Made by a program: the position numbers and the translations under genes. Source: CAYFVU01 sp964594775 (lineage in GTDB: Bacteria > Spirochaetota > Spirochaetia > DSM-16054 > Sediminispirochaetaceae). Taken from it: a stretch of DNA of 64,000 nucleotides. Below, piece after piece: positions 52,805 through 61,669 of this stretch (position 1 is the stretch's first letter; each line of letters begins with the position of its first letter). The notes beneath the pieces are model-generated. The model had not been told where the DNA came from and ran no database searches. It saw only the letters and a list, made by a program, of their open reading frames with translations. The DNA lies in assembly GCA_964594775.1 (NCBI GenBank), contig CAZQNO010000008.1, positions 1 through 64,000 of the forward strand. Direction: 5' to 3'.

Positions 52805-53836
52805 ATGAAAAAAGATAAAGAAAAACAGCTGCGGCGGCGGGATCTTACGCCTCGAGTCCGGATAATCCAACGAGCCAGCATCATTGGGATCATTGGAAAC
52901 GCCCTTCTTTCGGCGTCGAAGCTGATTGCGGGATTTTTCGGCAATTCTCTCGCTCTGCTCGGCGACGGCATCGACTCCCTAACCGACGTGGTGACTTCGA
53001 CGGTGACCCTCTACACGGCGAGAATTGCCGATAAGCCGCCGGACTTGACGCATCCTTACGGACACGGCCGTGCCGAAACGATAGCGACAAAGGTTCTTTC
53101 CCTAGTTATTCTGTTCGCCGGAGCGCAGCTGCTTATCTCCTCTGTCGAGCATCTGGTCTTCGGCAGCGAACGGGAATTGCCGCGGACTTACGCCCTTCTA
53201 GTGGCGGGAGTTTCCGTTGCCGGTAAGGTCTTTCTCGCGGTCAATAAGTACCGGGCCGGTAAGCGAGCCGACAGTTCTATGCTAATCGCCGATGCAAAAA
53301 ACATGTCCATGGACGTGCTCATCTCCCTTTCCGTTCTGCTGGGACTTTTCTTTACGATCCGGCTCGATCTGCCGATTCTCGACAGCATCATCGCTCTCGC
53401 GGTGGGTGCCTGGATCATCAAGGTGGGTTTCGGCATTTTCATGGAGACCAGCGTGGAGTTGATGGACAGCATCGAGGACAGAACGGTATATGTGAGGGTC
53501 TGCCGGGCCGCCTCCTCCGTCGAAGGGATACACAATCCGCACAAGATGCGCATACGCCGCATCAATACCAAGCTTCTGGTAGATATGGATGTGGAGGTGA
53601 GCGGGGAACTCAGCGTTCAGCAGGGCCATGAGCTGGTAATGGAGGTACAGCGGCGGATCCACGAGGCGGTAGCCGAGGTCTACGACGTGCATATCCACAT
53701 GGAACCTCTGGGGAATGAAGAGAGCCGTGAGCGTTTCGGGCTTTCTTCGTATGAGCTTTTTGAGGAAAGAAGAAGAGTGGACAGGTCCTCCGGCAGCGGC
53801 GGCTGCAGAGATGAGGAGGATGAAGGGGCCGAATAG
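52805..53836 (+). CDS. Cation diffusion facilitator family transporter
   Basis: A 343-residue protein with six hydrophobic segments (residues 25-225) and a C-terminal ferredoxin-like metal-sensing domain (VRVCRAASSVEGIHNPHKMRIRR). TM2 has GDGIDSLTDV (Asp57, Asp61), followed by HPYGHGRAET. In TM5 the usual His-x3-Asp reads Asn166-x3-Asp170 (ADAKNMSMDV), which should change metal preference, perhaps towards Mn or Fe. An inner-membrane metal/proton antiporter exporting divalent cations, close to the iron genes. Confidence 0.92.
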   Translation: MKKDKEKQLRRRDLTPRVRIIQRASIIGIIGNALLSASKLIAGFFGNSLALLGDGIDSLTDVVTSTVTLYTARIADKPPDLTHPYGHGRAETIATKVLSLVILFAGAQLLISSVEHLVFGSERELPRTYALLVAGVSVAGKVFLAVNKYRAGKRADSSMLIADAKNMSMDVLISLSVLLGLFFTIRLDLPILDSIIALAVGAWIIKVGFGIFMETSVELMDSIEDRTVYVRVCRAASSVEGIHNPHKMRIRRINTKLLVDMDVEVSGELSVQQGHELVMEVQRRIHEAVAEVYDVHIHMEPLGNEESRERFGLSSYELFEERRRVDRSSGSGGCRDEEDEGAE

Positions 53837-53978
53837 TCCGGCCTGCACGATACCCGCAACGGCCGCCGCCGGTAATTCATTTCCTTAGCAATAATTTCGT
53901 TTTCTAAATTGCTGGGCCGCCGCCTTGCGGAATGCCCTCCCGTCCTATACCCTTAATGAAGAAGAAAAGGAGAACACT

Positions 53979-55649
53979 ATGCAGGAAGCTTTGAAAAAGA
54001 ATACCGGCTATAAGGGACGGAAGGGGCCGGTGGTTCTGGCCATTCTCGACGGAGTCGGGATAGGAACGTATGACGAGGGAAACGGGGTCCGCGAAGCCCA
54101 TACAGAGTATCTCGATGACTTGAGGGAAAATTGCCCGCATACGCAGCTAAAGGCCCACGGTACTTTTGTGGGTTTGCCCTCAAACGACGACATGGGCAAC
54201 AGCGAGGTGGGACACAACGCCATCGGCTGCGGCCGCGTCTATGCGCAGGGAGCGAAGCGGGTAAACGAGGCCATTAAAACCGGGGCGATCTTCGAAGCGG
54301 AAACCTGGAAGAAGCTCACCGTCCGAGTAAGAGAGAACGGAGGAAGTCTCCATTTCCTCGGCCTCCTCTCCGACGGAAACGTCCATTCCAACATCGAGCA
54401 CCTGCGGGCGATGATCCGCCGGGCCAAGGAAGAGGGGGTTTCAAAGGTCCGGGTACACGCCCTTCTCGACGGACGGGATGTGGGTGAGACATCGGCCCTC
54501 GAGTATTTCGATCCCTTCGACGAATTTTTGAAGGAACTCTCCGACGCCTCATTCGACGCCCGCATTGCCTCGGGGGGCGGGCGAATGAAGATAACGATGG
54601 ACCGCTACCAGGCCGATTGGGAAATGGTGGAGAAGGGCTGGAAGACCCACGTCCACGGTGAGGGCCGGGGTTTCGCCTCCGCTCATCAAGCCATAGAGAC
54701 CCTGAGAGAGGAGACCGGCGCCATCGACCAGGACCTGCCTCCCTTCGTGATTACCGAAGACGGATCGGACGGCGGGTCGCCGGTGGGACCGGTGCGAGAC
54801 GGCGATTCTTTTATCCTCTTTAACTTCCGCGGCGACCGGGCCCTCGAAATCACGGCGGCCTTCGAATCGGGAGAAGAATTCGACAAGTTCGACCGCAGTC
54901 CGATGCCAAAGGTAGAATACGCCGGCATGATGGAGTACGATGGAGACCTCCACGCGCCCAAGCAGTACCTCGTACCGCCTCCCTCCATCCAGCGGACGAT
55001 GGGCGAGTATTTAGCGGCAACAGGGGTAAGGCAGTACGCGATCAGCGAAACGCAGAAATTCGGTCATGTGACCTACTTTTTTAACGGCAACCGCACGGGA
55101 AAGTTCGACGAGAAGCTCGAAACCTACTATGAGGTCCCCTCCGACCGGGTCCCCTTCGAGCAGCGGCCCTGGATGAAGGCGGCGGAGATCGCCGACAAGG
55201 TGATTGAGGTCATAGAGTCCGGCGAGTACGACTTCATCAGGCTCAACTTCGCCAACGGCGACATGGTCGGCCACACGGGCATCTACGAGGCGGTGCTCTG
55301 CGCCATGGAGGCGGTGGACCTCTCGCTGGGAAGGATCAGAAACGCAGTGGAAAAGGCCGGCGGGGTGCTCATTGTGAGCGCCGACCACGGCAATTCCGAC
55401 GACATGTACGCCCGGGATAAGAAGGGCGCTATAAAGATTAAAAAGAACGGCAAGCCCGAAGCAAAGACCAGCCACTCCCTCAATCCGGTGCCGGTCAGCA
55501 TTTTCGATCCGGAAAACAAGGAGGAGTATGAGCCCCGTCTGCGGGAGGGTCTCGGCATTTCCTCCTTGGCGGCGACGGTAATCGAATTCCTCGGCTACAT
55601 CCCGCCGGAGGACTACGACCCGAGCATCATAGAGTGGAAGAAGGGCTGA
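53979..55649 (+). CDS. gpmI: 2,3-bisphosphoglycerate-independent phosphoglycerate mutase
   Basis: A 556-residue alkaline-phosphatase superfamily enzyme; ATG at 53979 with AAAAGGAG upstream. PVVLAILDGVGIG provides the first metal Asp, NDDMGNSEVGHNAIG contains the catalytic Ser75, and LLSDGNVHSNIEHL, RDVGETS, DGDVGHTGI-like NGDMVGHTGI and VSADHGNSDDM give the remaining metal and substrate ligands. It interconverts 3- and 2-phosphoglycerate in glycolysis. A small AGCAAT/ATTGCT hairpin lies upstream at about 53887-53914. Confidence 0.95.
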   Translation: MQEALKKNTGYKGRKGPVVLAILDGVGIGTYDEGNGVREAHTEYLDDLRENCPHTQLKAHGTFVGLPSNDDMGNSEVGHNAIGCGRVYAQGAKRVNEAIKTGAIFEAETWKKLTVRVRENGGSLHFLGLLSDGNVHSNIEHLRAMIRRAKEEGVSKVRVHALLDGRDVGETSALEYFDPFDEFLKELSDASFDARIASGGGRMKITMDRYQADWEMVEKGWKTHVHGEGRGFASAHQAIETLREETGAIDQDLPPFVITEDGSDGGSPVGPVRDGDSFILFNFRGDRALEITAAFESGEEFDKFDRSPMPKVEYAGMMEYDGDLHAPKQYLVPPPSIQRTMGEYLAATGVRQYAISETQKFGHVTYFFNGNRTGKFDEKLETYYEVPSDRVPFEQRPWMKAAEIADKVIEVIESGEYDFIRLNFANGDMVGHTGIYEAVLCAMEAVDLSLGRIRNAVEKAGGVLIVSADHGNSDDMYARDKKGAIKIKKNGKPEAKTSHSLNPVPVSIFDPENKEEYEPRLREGLGISSLAATVIEFLGYIPPEDYDPSIIEWKKG

Positions 55650-55656
55650 GCACCGC

Positions 55657-56727
55657 ATGAAGGCCTTCTTCGCCTCCCGTAAAGAGGACATGCTCCGCTT
55701 TCTCGGGAACTTCATGGAAGAGAAGGGGCGGGACTTGACGAGGGTGCACCCCTTAGGCCGCGAGGCGGCGGAAAGGATTCTCCGTTTTACCTCCCGGGGA
55801 AAGATGCTCCGGGGGGGGCTGGTCTTTCTTGCCTACGCTCTGTACGCGGAGGGGGACGAGACCGGCCTGCCGGAGTTTTCCGAATCGGTAACCGCTCTGG
55901 GGGCGGCAATGGAGCTCTTTCAATCGGCATTCCTCATCCACGACGACATCATGGACAGAGACACCCGGCGACGGGGGGCCGTTTCGGTCTTCGCACAATA
56001 CGCCGAGTCGGCCCGGGCAGAGGGTCTGTCCGATTCCACCCATCTCGGGGAGGCAATGGGAATCTGTGCAGGAGACATCGCCTTCTTTCTTGCCTATGAG
56101 ATTCTCGGCGGCATAGGCGGTGCGGGGTCTCTCCTCTCCTTTACTTCGCAGGAACTCTCCTACGTCGGGGTCGCCCAGATGCTGGATGTGAGATGGGGAA
56201 GCGGAGCCGACACGGTTGCCGAGAAGGAGGTACTGGACCTCTACAGATACAAGACGGGACGCTACACCTTTTCCCTGCCCCTTTCGGCGGGCGGTCTCAT
56301 GGCCGGCATAGCGGAGGATGAGCGGAAGCGGCTCGAGAGGATAGGCGAACACCTCGGCATCGTCTTCCAGCTTCGGGACGATGAACTGGGCCTCTTCGGC
56401 GACGAGGAGGCCCTCGGTAAACCAATAGGGTCCGATGTGCGGGAAGGAAAGCGCACCCCCTTCTTTTTGGCCCTGCTGGCGGCGGCGGAGGAAGAGGAGA
56501 AAAATCGGCTCCTCGGTATATTCGGCAACAGCGATGCCGGTGTAGAGGACATCGCCTATGTGCGTGAGCTTATGGAAAGCCGGGGAATCAGAGAGCGTAT
56601 CACCGCTGTCTGCCGGGAGCTTTCAGAGGAGGCCGGACAAGAAATGAAGGGTCTCACGGGTGTCCGGCCGGAGGCGTTTGAAATCTTGGAAGAGCTCCTC
56701 GCCTACGGTATGCAGCGAAGCAGCTGA
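55657..56727 (+). CDS. Polyprenyl (farnesyl/geranylgeranyl) diphosphate synthase
   Basis: A 356-residue all-alpha prenyltransferase. GKMLRGGLVFLAYAL opens the substrate region, FLIHDDIMDRDTRRRG holds the first Asp-rich motif, and FQLRDDELGLFGDEE the second, which reads DDELG instead of DDxxD. The residues before the first motif (MELFQSAF) include bulky side chains that usually limit chain length to C15-C20. Polyprenyl carriers feed peptidoglycan and the glycan operon. Seven nt downstream of gpmI. Confidence 0.92.
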   Translation: MKAFFASRKEDMLRFLGNFMEEKGRDLTRVHPLGREAAERILRFTSRGKMLRGGLVFLAYALYAEGDETGLPEFSESVTALGAAMELFQSAFLIHDDIMDRDTRRRGAVSVFAQYAESARAEGLSDSTHLGEAMGICAGDIAFFLAYEILGGIGGAGSLLSFTSQELSYVGVAQMLDVRWGSGADTVAEKEVLDLYRYKTGRYTFSLPLSAGGLMAGIAEDERKRLERIGEHLGIVFQLRDDELGLFGDEEALGKPIGSDVREGKRTPFFLALLAAAEEEEKNRLLGIFGNSDAGVEDIAYVRELMESRGIRERITAVCRELSEEAGQEMKGLTGVRPEAFEILEELLAYGMQRSS

Positions 56728-56773
56728 AGCGGCGGAGCCGGCGCGGCCGGACAGACAAGGCCGTCGGCCTCTG

Positions 56774-58246
56774 CTATTCGACCGCTTTTTCCACGGGAAA
56801 AGGATTAATCTTGTCGTAGTGGGCACCGTCTTCGTGAATGTAGGGTCCGACGGGATTGTACACCCTCACCTCGAAGTGCAGATGGGGTCCCGTCGATTTA
56901 CCCGTGTCTCCGATTAAGCCGATCTGCTCACCCGCCGATACCGTATCGCCTACTTCAATTTCCGGTTCATGCTCGAGGTGGGCGTAGTAGCTGGACCAGC
57001 CTTCGGCATTGGGCATTTGTTCCTTCACCGGTTCTGATAGAGGATGCTCGATTTCCAGATACCATCCATAGCGGTCGTCGAAACCCTTGGCTATTACCCT
57101 TCCTTCCTGTGCCGCAACTACCATGCCCGGCGGATTCCCTTCGCGGATTATTTTTCCGGCGTGGTTCACGTAGGAGATATTGCTCACGTTGATGATGTCT
57201 ACGGCGAAGTGGGGGCTGACACCTCCCGTACCGAGGGGGTCTTCCCTTCTCTTCATGTAGCCGTCGGTTATCCGGAAACCTCTGCCGTCGTTCGCCTCAT
57301 CTTTGAGTTTTACGGGATAGTGCATGTGAGGAAAGATCGGTTCGAAACGGGAAAGGGGTATGACGGACTGCCGGTTGGTGGCAAGAAAAATACGGGCCTG
57401 ATATTCCTCGGTCGGCAGACGGGACATCTCATAGAATATCTCGCTGTAGGACGTGGCCTGCTGTATGTTCTCGGCGATGAGCAGGTAGGCCTTTTTCCTC
57501 GAGGGGAGGTAGGAGGGAAGCTCTTCGGCCATCCTCTTTACATTGAGATAGACGTTGTGCCGGTCGAAATCGAAGCTCTTCTTGTTTTGTTCCAGATCGT
57601 TCATCAGGCGATAAATTTCGTCCTCGGTGTCGGTGATGAAGGTTTCGACCTGACTGTCCATCTGCCGGGAATAGTCCCTCAGAGAGTCGGCCATTCTCCG
57701 CTCGATGGTCTGGACGCGGATTAGATGGATGCCGATGAGCAGAAGGGCCCCCATGGCAATAACCGCGGCGGTAAAGACGGGTGAGTAACGGGTGGCGAGA
57801 CGGTGAAGCTTCGAAAAAACGCCGTTTCTGCGGATTCTTCCGTCGCTGGGAAGGTGGATGGACAGATTCTCCTTGGCATTGGCCGCGGTATCGGCGTAGT
57901 AGGGGCCCGAATGGGCCTGCAGAGCAAAAAGCACCTCGATCCGCCGCCGAAAATCCCTCAGATGCGCATCCACATTGGCGTAGGAGACCGGTTTCCCCAG
58001 GTGTTCCAGCCCCGCGATGTGCCACTTATCCTTTTCCCGGCGGATGGTCCAGCTCCGGTAGACGATCTGTCCCCGCATCTCGGAACTGAATATCTCCTGC
58101 GCGAAGAGCTCATCCTTCGATATCCTCACCGCAGAGATGAAATAGGTCGCCGGGGTAATCTCGTCTATCGTACAGCGGGCCGGTGGCGATGAGTAGGATG
58201 AATTGTCTCCGAGCCACTCTTCGAGGGCCCGTACCATGATGTCCAT
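56774..58246 (-). CDS. M23-family (LytM) peptidase with membrane anchor
   Basis: A 490-residue protein. Residues 1-150 are predicted cytoplasmic and unrecognised (the stretch around YRSWTIRREKDKWHIAG could be NTF2-like). One transmembrane helix lies at 160-180, a coiled coil at 190-260, and a LytM domain at 330-485: SPHFAVDII (first His-x3-Asp), SSYYAHLE and GPHLHFEVR, all metal ligands present. A periplasmic peptidoglycan peptidase, possibly regulated from the cytoplasm. Start codon directly follows a leaderless-type promoter. Confidence 0.9.
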   Translation of the reverse strand: MDIMVRALEEWLGDNSSYSSPPARCTIDEITPATYFISAVRISKDELFAQEIFSSEMRGQIVYRSWTIRREKDKWHIAGLEHLGKPVSYANVDAHLRDFRRRIEVLFALQAHSGPYYADTAANAKENLSIHLPSDGRIRRNGVFSKLHRLATRYSPVFTAAVIAMGALLLIGIHLIRVQTIERRMADSLRDYSRQMDSQVETFITDTEDEIYRLMNDLEQNKKSFDFDRHNVYLNVKRMAEELPSYLPSRKKAYLLIAENIQQATSYSEIFYEMSRLPTEEYQARIFLATNRQSVIPLSRFEPIFPHMHYPVKLKDEANDGRGFRITDGYMKRREDPLGTGGVSPHFAVDIINVSNISYVNHAGKIIREGNPPGMVVAAQEGRVIAKGFDDRYGWYLEIEHPLSEPVKEQMPNAEGWSSYYAHLEHEPEIEVGDTVSAGEQIGLIGDTGKSTGPHLHFEVRVYNPVGPYIHEDGAHYDKINPFPVEKAVE

Positions 58247-58253
58247 GAGACAA

Positions 58254-58282
58254 ATTTTAGAAGAAAACGGCTATTTTTTCAA
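58254..58282 (-). promoter_or_regulatory. Promoter of the M23 peptidase, leaderless geometry
   Basis: Minus strand: TTGAAA (58277-58282, within the end of the GGDEF-EAL gene), 17-bp spacer, TAAAAT (58254-58259), 7 nt, ATG at 58244-58246. No Shine-Dalgarno. Confidence 0.6.
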
Positions 58283-60268
58283 TGGGTCGTCGAGATAACC
58301 GAACAGCTCCTCAATGGGAAGGGGTTTGCTGTAGAAGTAGCCCTGTACGGCGTCGCAGCCGATGGATTTGAGGTACTCTACCTGTTCCCGTGTTTCGACT
58401 CCCTCCGCGACAACCCACATTCCGATGTTGTGTGCCATCGTTACCACCGCCTGTACGATGGCGCGGTCCCCGGGATCGTCCGGAAGGTCCTCGACGAAGG
58501 ACTTGTCGATCTTTATCTCATGGGCGGTAAAGCGCTTTATGTAGGCGAGAGAGCTGTAGCCGGTGCCGAAATCGTCTATCGAGATGCGGACCCCCGTTTC
58601 CTCTATCCCCTGCATCATATGGAGGGTCAAATCGACGTCGGAGACCGCCATGTTTTCCGTAATTTCCATGTAGATTCGGCCGGGGTCGACTTCCGTCTCC
58701 TTGAGAATACTGCCGATCTGTGCGACCAGCTCGGTATCCTGAAACTGTTTCGGCGAGAGATTCACCGACATGAAGAGCTTCTCGTCTATGCGTTCGTGGA
58801 GGATCTTGAGATCACGGCACGCTCGGTCTATGATACGCCTGCCGAGGGGAAAGATGAGCCCCGTCTCCTCCACGACGGGAATAAAGTCGGCCGGAGAGAC
58901 GAGGTTTCCGTTTCGCTTCCATCGAATAAGTGCTTCGAAGCCGTAGGGCTTGTCGTTCTTCAGATCCACCTTCGGCTGATAGTGGAGAAGGAACTCGTTC
59001 GAGGTAAAACCCCGGTTCAGTGCCATTTCCAGTTCTATGCGCTTTTTCGCCTTCTCATGGAGAACCGGGTTGAACAGCGCGTAGCCGCCCTTCTCGTATT
59101 TTTTCGCCTGATACATGGCGAGGTCGGCGTTTTTCAGGAGGGTATCGGCGTCGGTGCCGTCGTCGGGGAAGAAGGTGACGCCGACGCTGGCGCTGGGGAC
59201 CAGCTCGTGGTCCTCGATGCTCACCGGTTTGCCGATGACCGTCTTTACTCGTCCGATGATGTCTATAACATCGTTCTGGGAATGAATGTTTACCTGCAGA
59301 AGAGCGAACTCGTCTCCGCCGAGACGGGCTATGGTGTCTTCCTCCCTGGTGCCTTCTTTCAGGCGCTCGCCGATGATCTTGAGATAGCGGTCGCCGAAAT
59401 AGTGGCCGAGGCTGTCGTTGATCTTCTTGAAATCGTCGATGTCTAAGAGGAGTACGGCGATCTTCGTCTTGTTCCGACGGGCCGATGCAATGGCCTTGTC
59501 GAGGCGGTCGTAGAAGAGGAGCCTGTTGGGAAGGGTGGTGAGAGGATCGTAGTAGGTCTGGTGCTTCAGCTTTTCCTCGGTGTGCTTGATCCGGCTCATG
59601 TCGTGGAAGACCGCCACGTGCTTTTTCGTGTCGCTTCCCGCATCTTGGATCGAAGTAATGGAGAGCCACACGGGTATCACCGCTCCGTCTTTTTTTCTGT
59701 TCCATATCTCGCCGGCCCATGTGCCTGTTTTCCGAATTTCTTCCCACATCTTGCGGTAGAATTCGGCGTCCTGATGCTCCGATTTGAGGATGCGGGGAGT
59801 GCTCCCGATCGTTTCGCCGGCATCGAAGCCGGTGATGGTGGTGAAGGCGGGGTTTATCCGTTCAATCTTTCCCTTCGTATCGGCGACGAAGATACCCTCG
59901 CTCGTGTTCTCTATTATGCTGGTCGAGAGATGGAGAAGGGCCTCGTACTTCTTCTGCAGCGTTACTTCCTGCCAGAAGAGGAACACCGAATCGGTGCGGG
60001 AGGCCTGCGAGGAGAGGATGTGGTAGAAGCTTTCCTCTATGCGGACCTCGAAAACGGTGCCGCTTGAGAAGGCGGGAAGGAGCTTTTCCATGAGCCATGA
60101 GGGGAGAAACCCGCCGCTGGGGATCTGAGAGCTTTCTAAAAGCGTTTTAGCCGACGTGTTCGCATAGAAAATGCGCCCGTTCGAGCCGATCCGCATAACC
60201 GGGTTGGGGTTTTCTTCGGGAAACGTTGCGAGTATCTCCAATTCTTCTTGGGTAACTTCACTCTTCAT
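58271..60268 (-). CDS. PAS-GGDEF-EAL cyclic-di-GMP signalling protein
   Basis: A 665-residue protein with two PAS-like regions (residues 15-110 and 118-225, the second with IERINPAFTTITGFDAGE), a GGDEF domain at 235-395 with intact LGGDEFALL, and an EAL domain at 410-660 with FEALIRW, NLSPKQF, ITENMAVSD, DDFGTGYSSLAYI and VAEGVE. All catalytic signatures are kept, so it could both make and break c-di-GMP. No membrane segment; PAS probably senses a soluble signal or redox/gas state. A second c-di-GMP gene in the window besides the HD-GYP protein. Confidence 0.95.
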   Translation of the reverse strand: MKSEVTQEELEILATFPEENPNPVMRIGSNGRIFYANTSAKTLLESSQIPSGGFLPSWLMEKLLPAFSSGTVFEVRIEESFYHILSSQASRTDSVFLFWQEVTLQKKYEALLHLSTSIIENTSEGIFVADTKGKIERINPAFTTITGFDAGETIGSTPRILKSEHQDAEFYRKMWEEIRKTGTWAGEIWNRKKDGAVIPVWLSITSIQDAGSDTKKHVAVFHDMSRIKHTEEKLKHQTYYDPLTTLPNRLLFYDRLDKAIASARRNKTKIAVLLLDIDDFKKINDSLGHYFGDRYLKIIGERLKEGTREEDTIARLGGDEFALLQVNIHSQNDVIDIIGRVKTVIGKPVSIEDHELVPSASVGVTFFPDDGTDADTLLKNADLAMYQAKKYEKGGYALFNPVLHEKAKKRIELEMALNRGFTSNEFLLHYQPKVDLKNDKPYGFEALIRWKRNGNLVSPADFIPVVEETGLIFPLGRRIIDRACRDLKILHERIDEKLFMSVNLSPKQFQDTELVAQIGSILKETEVDPGRIYMEITENMAVSDVDLTLHMMQGIEETGVRISIDDFGTGYSSLAYIKRFTAHEIKIDKSFVEDLPDDPGDRAIVQAVVTMAHNIGMWVVAEGVETREQVEYLKSIGCDAVQGYFYSKPLPIEELFGYLDDPLKK

Positions 60269-60325
60269 ATTACTTTATAGTATGATATATTTTTAAGCGG
60301 CTGTCCAATCGTAAGGAGAAAAGGC

Positions 60326-61347
60326 TTGATACAAAACGAACGAGTGCATGTCTTGTCGCAAGGCACGGCCGGCGGCGCTGCCGGCGGGGCTGCCGGCGGC
60401 GCGAATGAGGGCAGCTGCGTCCTCTACTGGATGCNNNNNNNNNNNNNNNNNNNNNNNNNNNNNNNNNNNNNNNNNNNNNNNNNNNNNNNNNNNNNNNNNN
60501 NNNNNNNNNNNNNNNNNNNNNNNNNNNNNNNNNNGCCGGCCCGCACACAGGCCCGGCCGAAAACACCGACGACATAGACGGACTCCTGGCAAAAATAGCC
60601 CCCGATCCCTCGGTCGGTCCCGCTGCCGGTTTTCCCGGCGGGGAGGAGGAGGCGCAGCGGCGTCTGGAACTCTTTATCGAGAGGGACCTGCAGCACTTCG
60701 ATGAACTGCGCAATAATCCGGCGGAGGATCATAGCTCCGGGCTCAGCCCCTACCTCCACTTCGGGCAGATAAGTCCCCTCACCATCGCTCTGGCGGCCCT
60801 CGAACGAAAGGACATTCCGACGGAGGGATTTCTCGAGGAGCTGGTGGTCCGCCGGGAGCTGGCATTCAATTTCACCTGGTACGACAGCGCCTACGACCGG
60901 CTCGAATGCCTCCCTCGATGGGCCCGGGAGAGCTTGGAGGTTCATGAGGCGGACATGAGAGAGCCGGAGTACTCTCTTGCGCAGCTCGAGGCCGCCGATA
61001 CCTACGATCCTTACTGGAATGCTGCTCAGAAAGAACTGGTGACTACGGGGAAAATGCACGGCTACCTGCGGATGTACTGGGGAAAGAAGATTCTCGAATG
61101 GGCGCCGACGGTAAGGGAGGCTTTTCAGTGGGCCCTCTCCCTCAACAACCGCTACGCTTTGGACGGAAGGGACCCCAACAGCTACGCCGGAATAGCTTGG
61201 TGCTTCGGCAAGCACGACCGGGCCTGGACGGAGCGGAAGATCTTCGGCAAGGTCCGCTACATGAACGACCGGGGACTCGAGCGAAAGTTCAAGATCGCCG
61301 AGTATGTGAGGCGGGTGGAGGAACTTAGCCGCCTCGCCCCTTTGTGA
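60326..61347 (+). CDS. Class II CPD photolyase, interrupted by assembly gap
   Basis: Starts at TTG 60326 with AAGGAG 7 nt upstream. The 36 residues before the gap (QNERVHVLSQG, a Gly/Ala repeat, GSCVLYWM) match the start of class II deoxyribodipyrimidine photolyases, and the 270 after it match the C-terminal FAD-binding half: GLSPYLHFGQISP, FTWYDSAYDRLECLP, YDPYWNAAQKEL, GKMHGYLRMYWGKKILEW and GRDPNSYAGIAWCFG. The two pieces are in different frames across the 100 N, as expected for a placeholder. Repairs UV cyclobutane dimers using light. Overlaps the convergent small gene by 23 nt. Confidence 0.85.
60435..60534. other. Scaffold gap (100 N)
   Basis: Exactly 100 N inside the photolyase gene. 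From the family's usual length (about 450-480 residues) roughly 140-170 codons are missing, so the true gap is nearer 450 bp than 100. Confidence 0.95.
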
Positions 61348-61600
61348 TCTTTTCCTTCTCCTCTTTCTCCCACCTCGCCAGGTATTGCTGATAGGCGGCG
61401 ATGGTAGCCTCGCTGCTAATGTTGCCTACCTCTCCCCGGCCTGCCCAGTCGTTGCCCTGATTCACGTACTCGGCCTCCAGCATTCCCTTGAGCTTCTCCA
61501 AATTGAAGCCCGGATCGTGGGCGCGAAGCTGCTTTAGGTGATGCATCGTCTGATCGAATATCTCGTCGAATCGTCGTTCTTCCCAATCTCTCAGTGACAT
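61325..61600 (-). CDS. Small conserved-looking protein of unknown function
   Basis: A 91-residue helical, charged protein starting at ATG 61600 (SLRDWEERRFDEIFDQTMHHLKQLRAHDP, then AYQQYLARWEKEEKEK). No signal or membrane segment. Codon usage and composition look like a real gene, but I do not recognise the family. A possible TATACT lies about 40 nt upstream on the minus strand. Convergent with the photolyase. Confidence 0.6.
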   Translation of the reverse strand: MSLRDWEERRFDEIFDQTMHHLKQLRAHDPGFNLEKLKGMLEAEYVNQGNDWAGRGEVGNISSEATIAAYQQYLARWEKEEKEKITKGRGG

Positions 61601-61669
61601 TATCTCTCTACTCTCTTTCCACGGCTTGTTTTCCCATAGTATACTCACAGTTCTTCGGAGAGGCAAAGA

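Noticed and set aside
60360..60434. GGC/GCC repeat as a selfish repeat element
   Set aside because: It reads in frame as Gly-Ala repeats of the photolyase N-terminus and stops at the gap.
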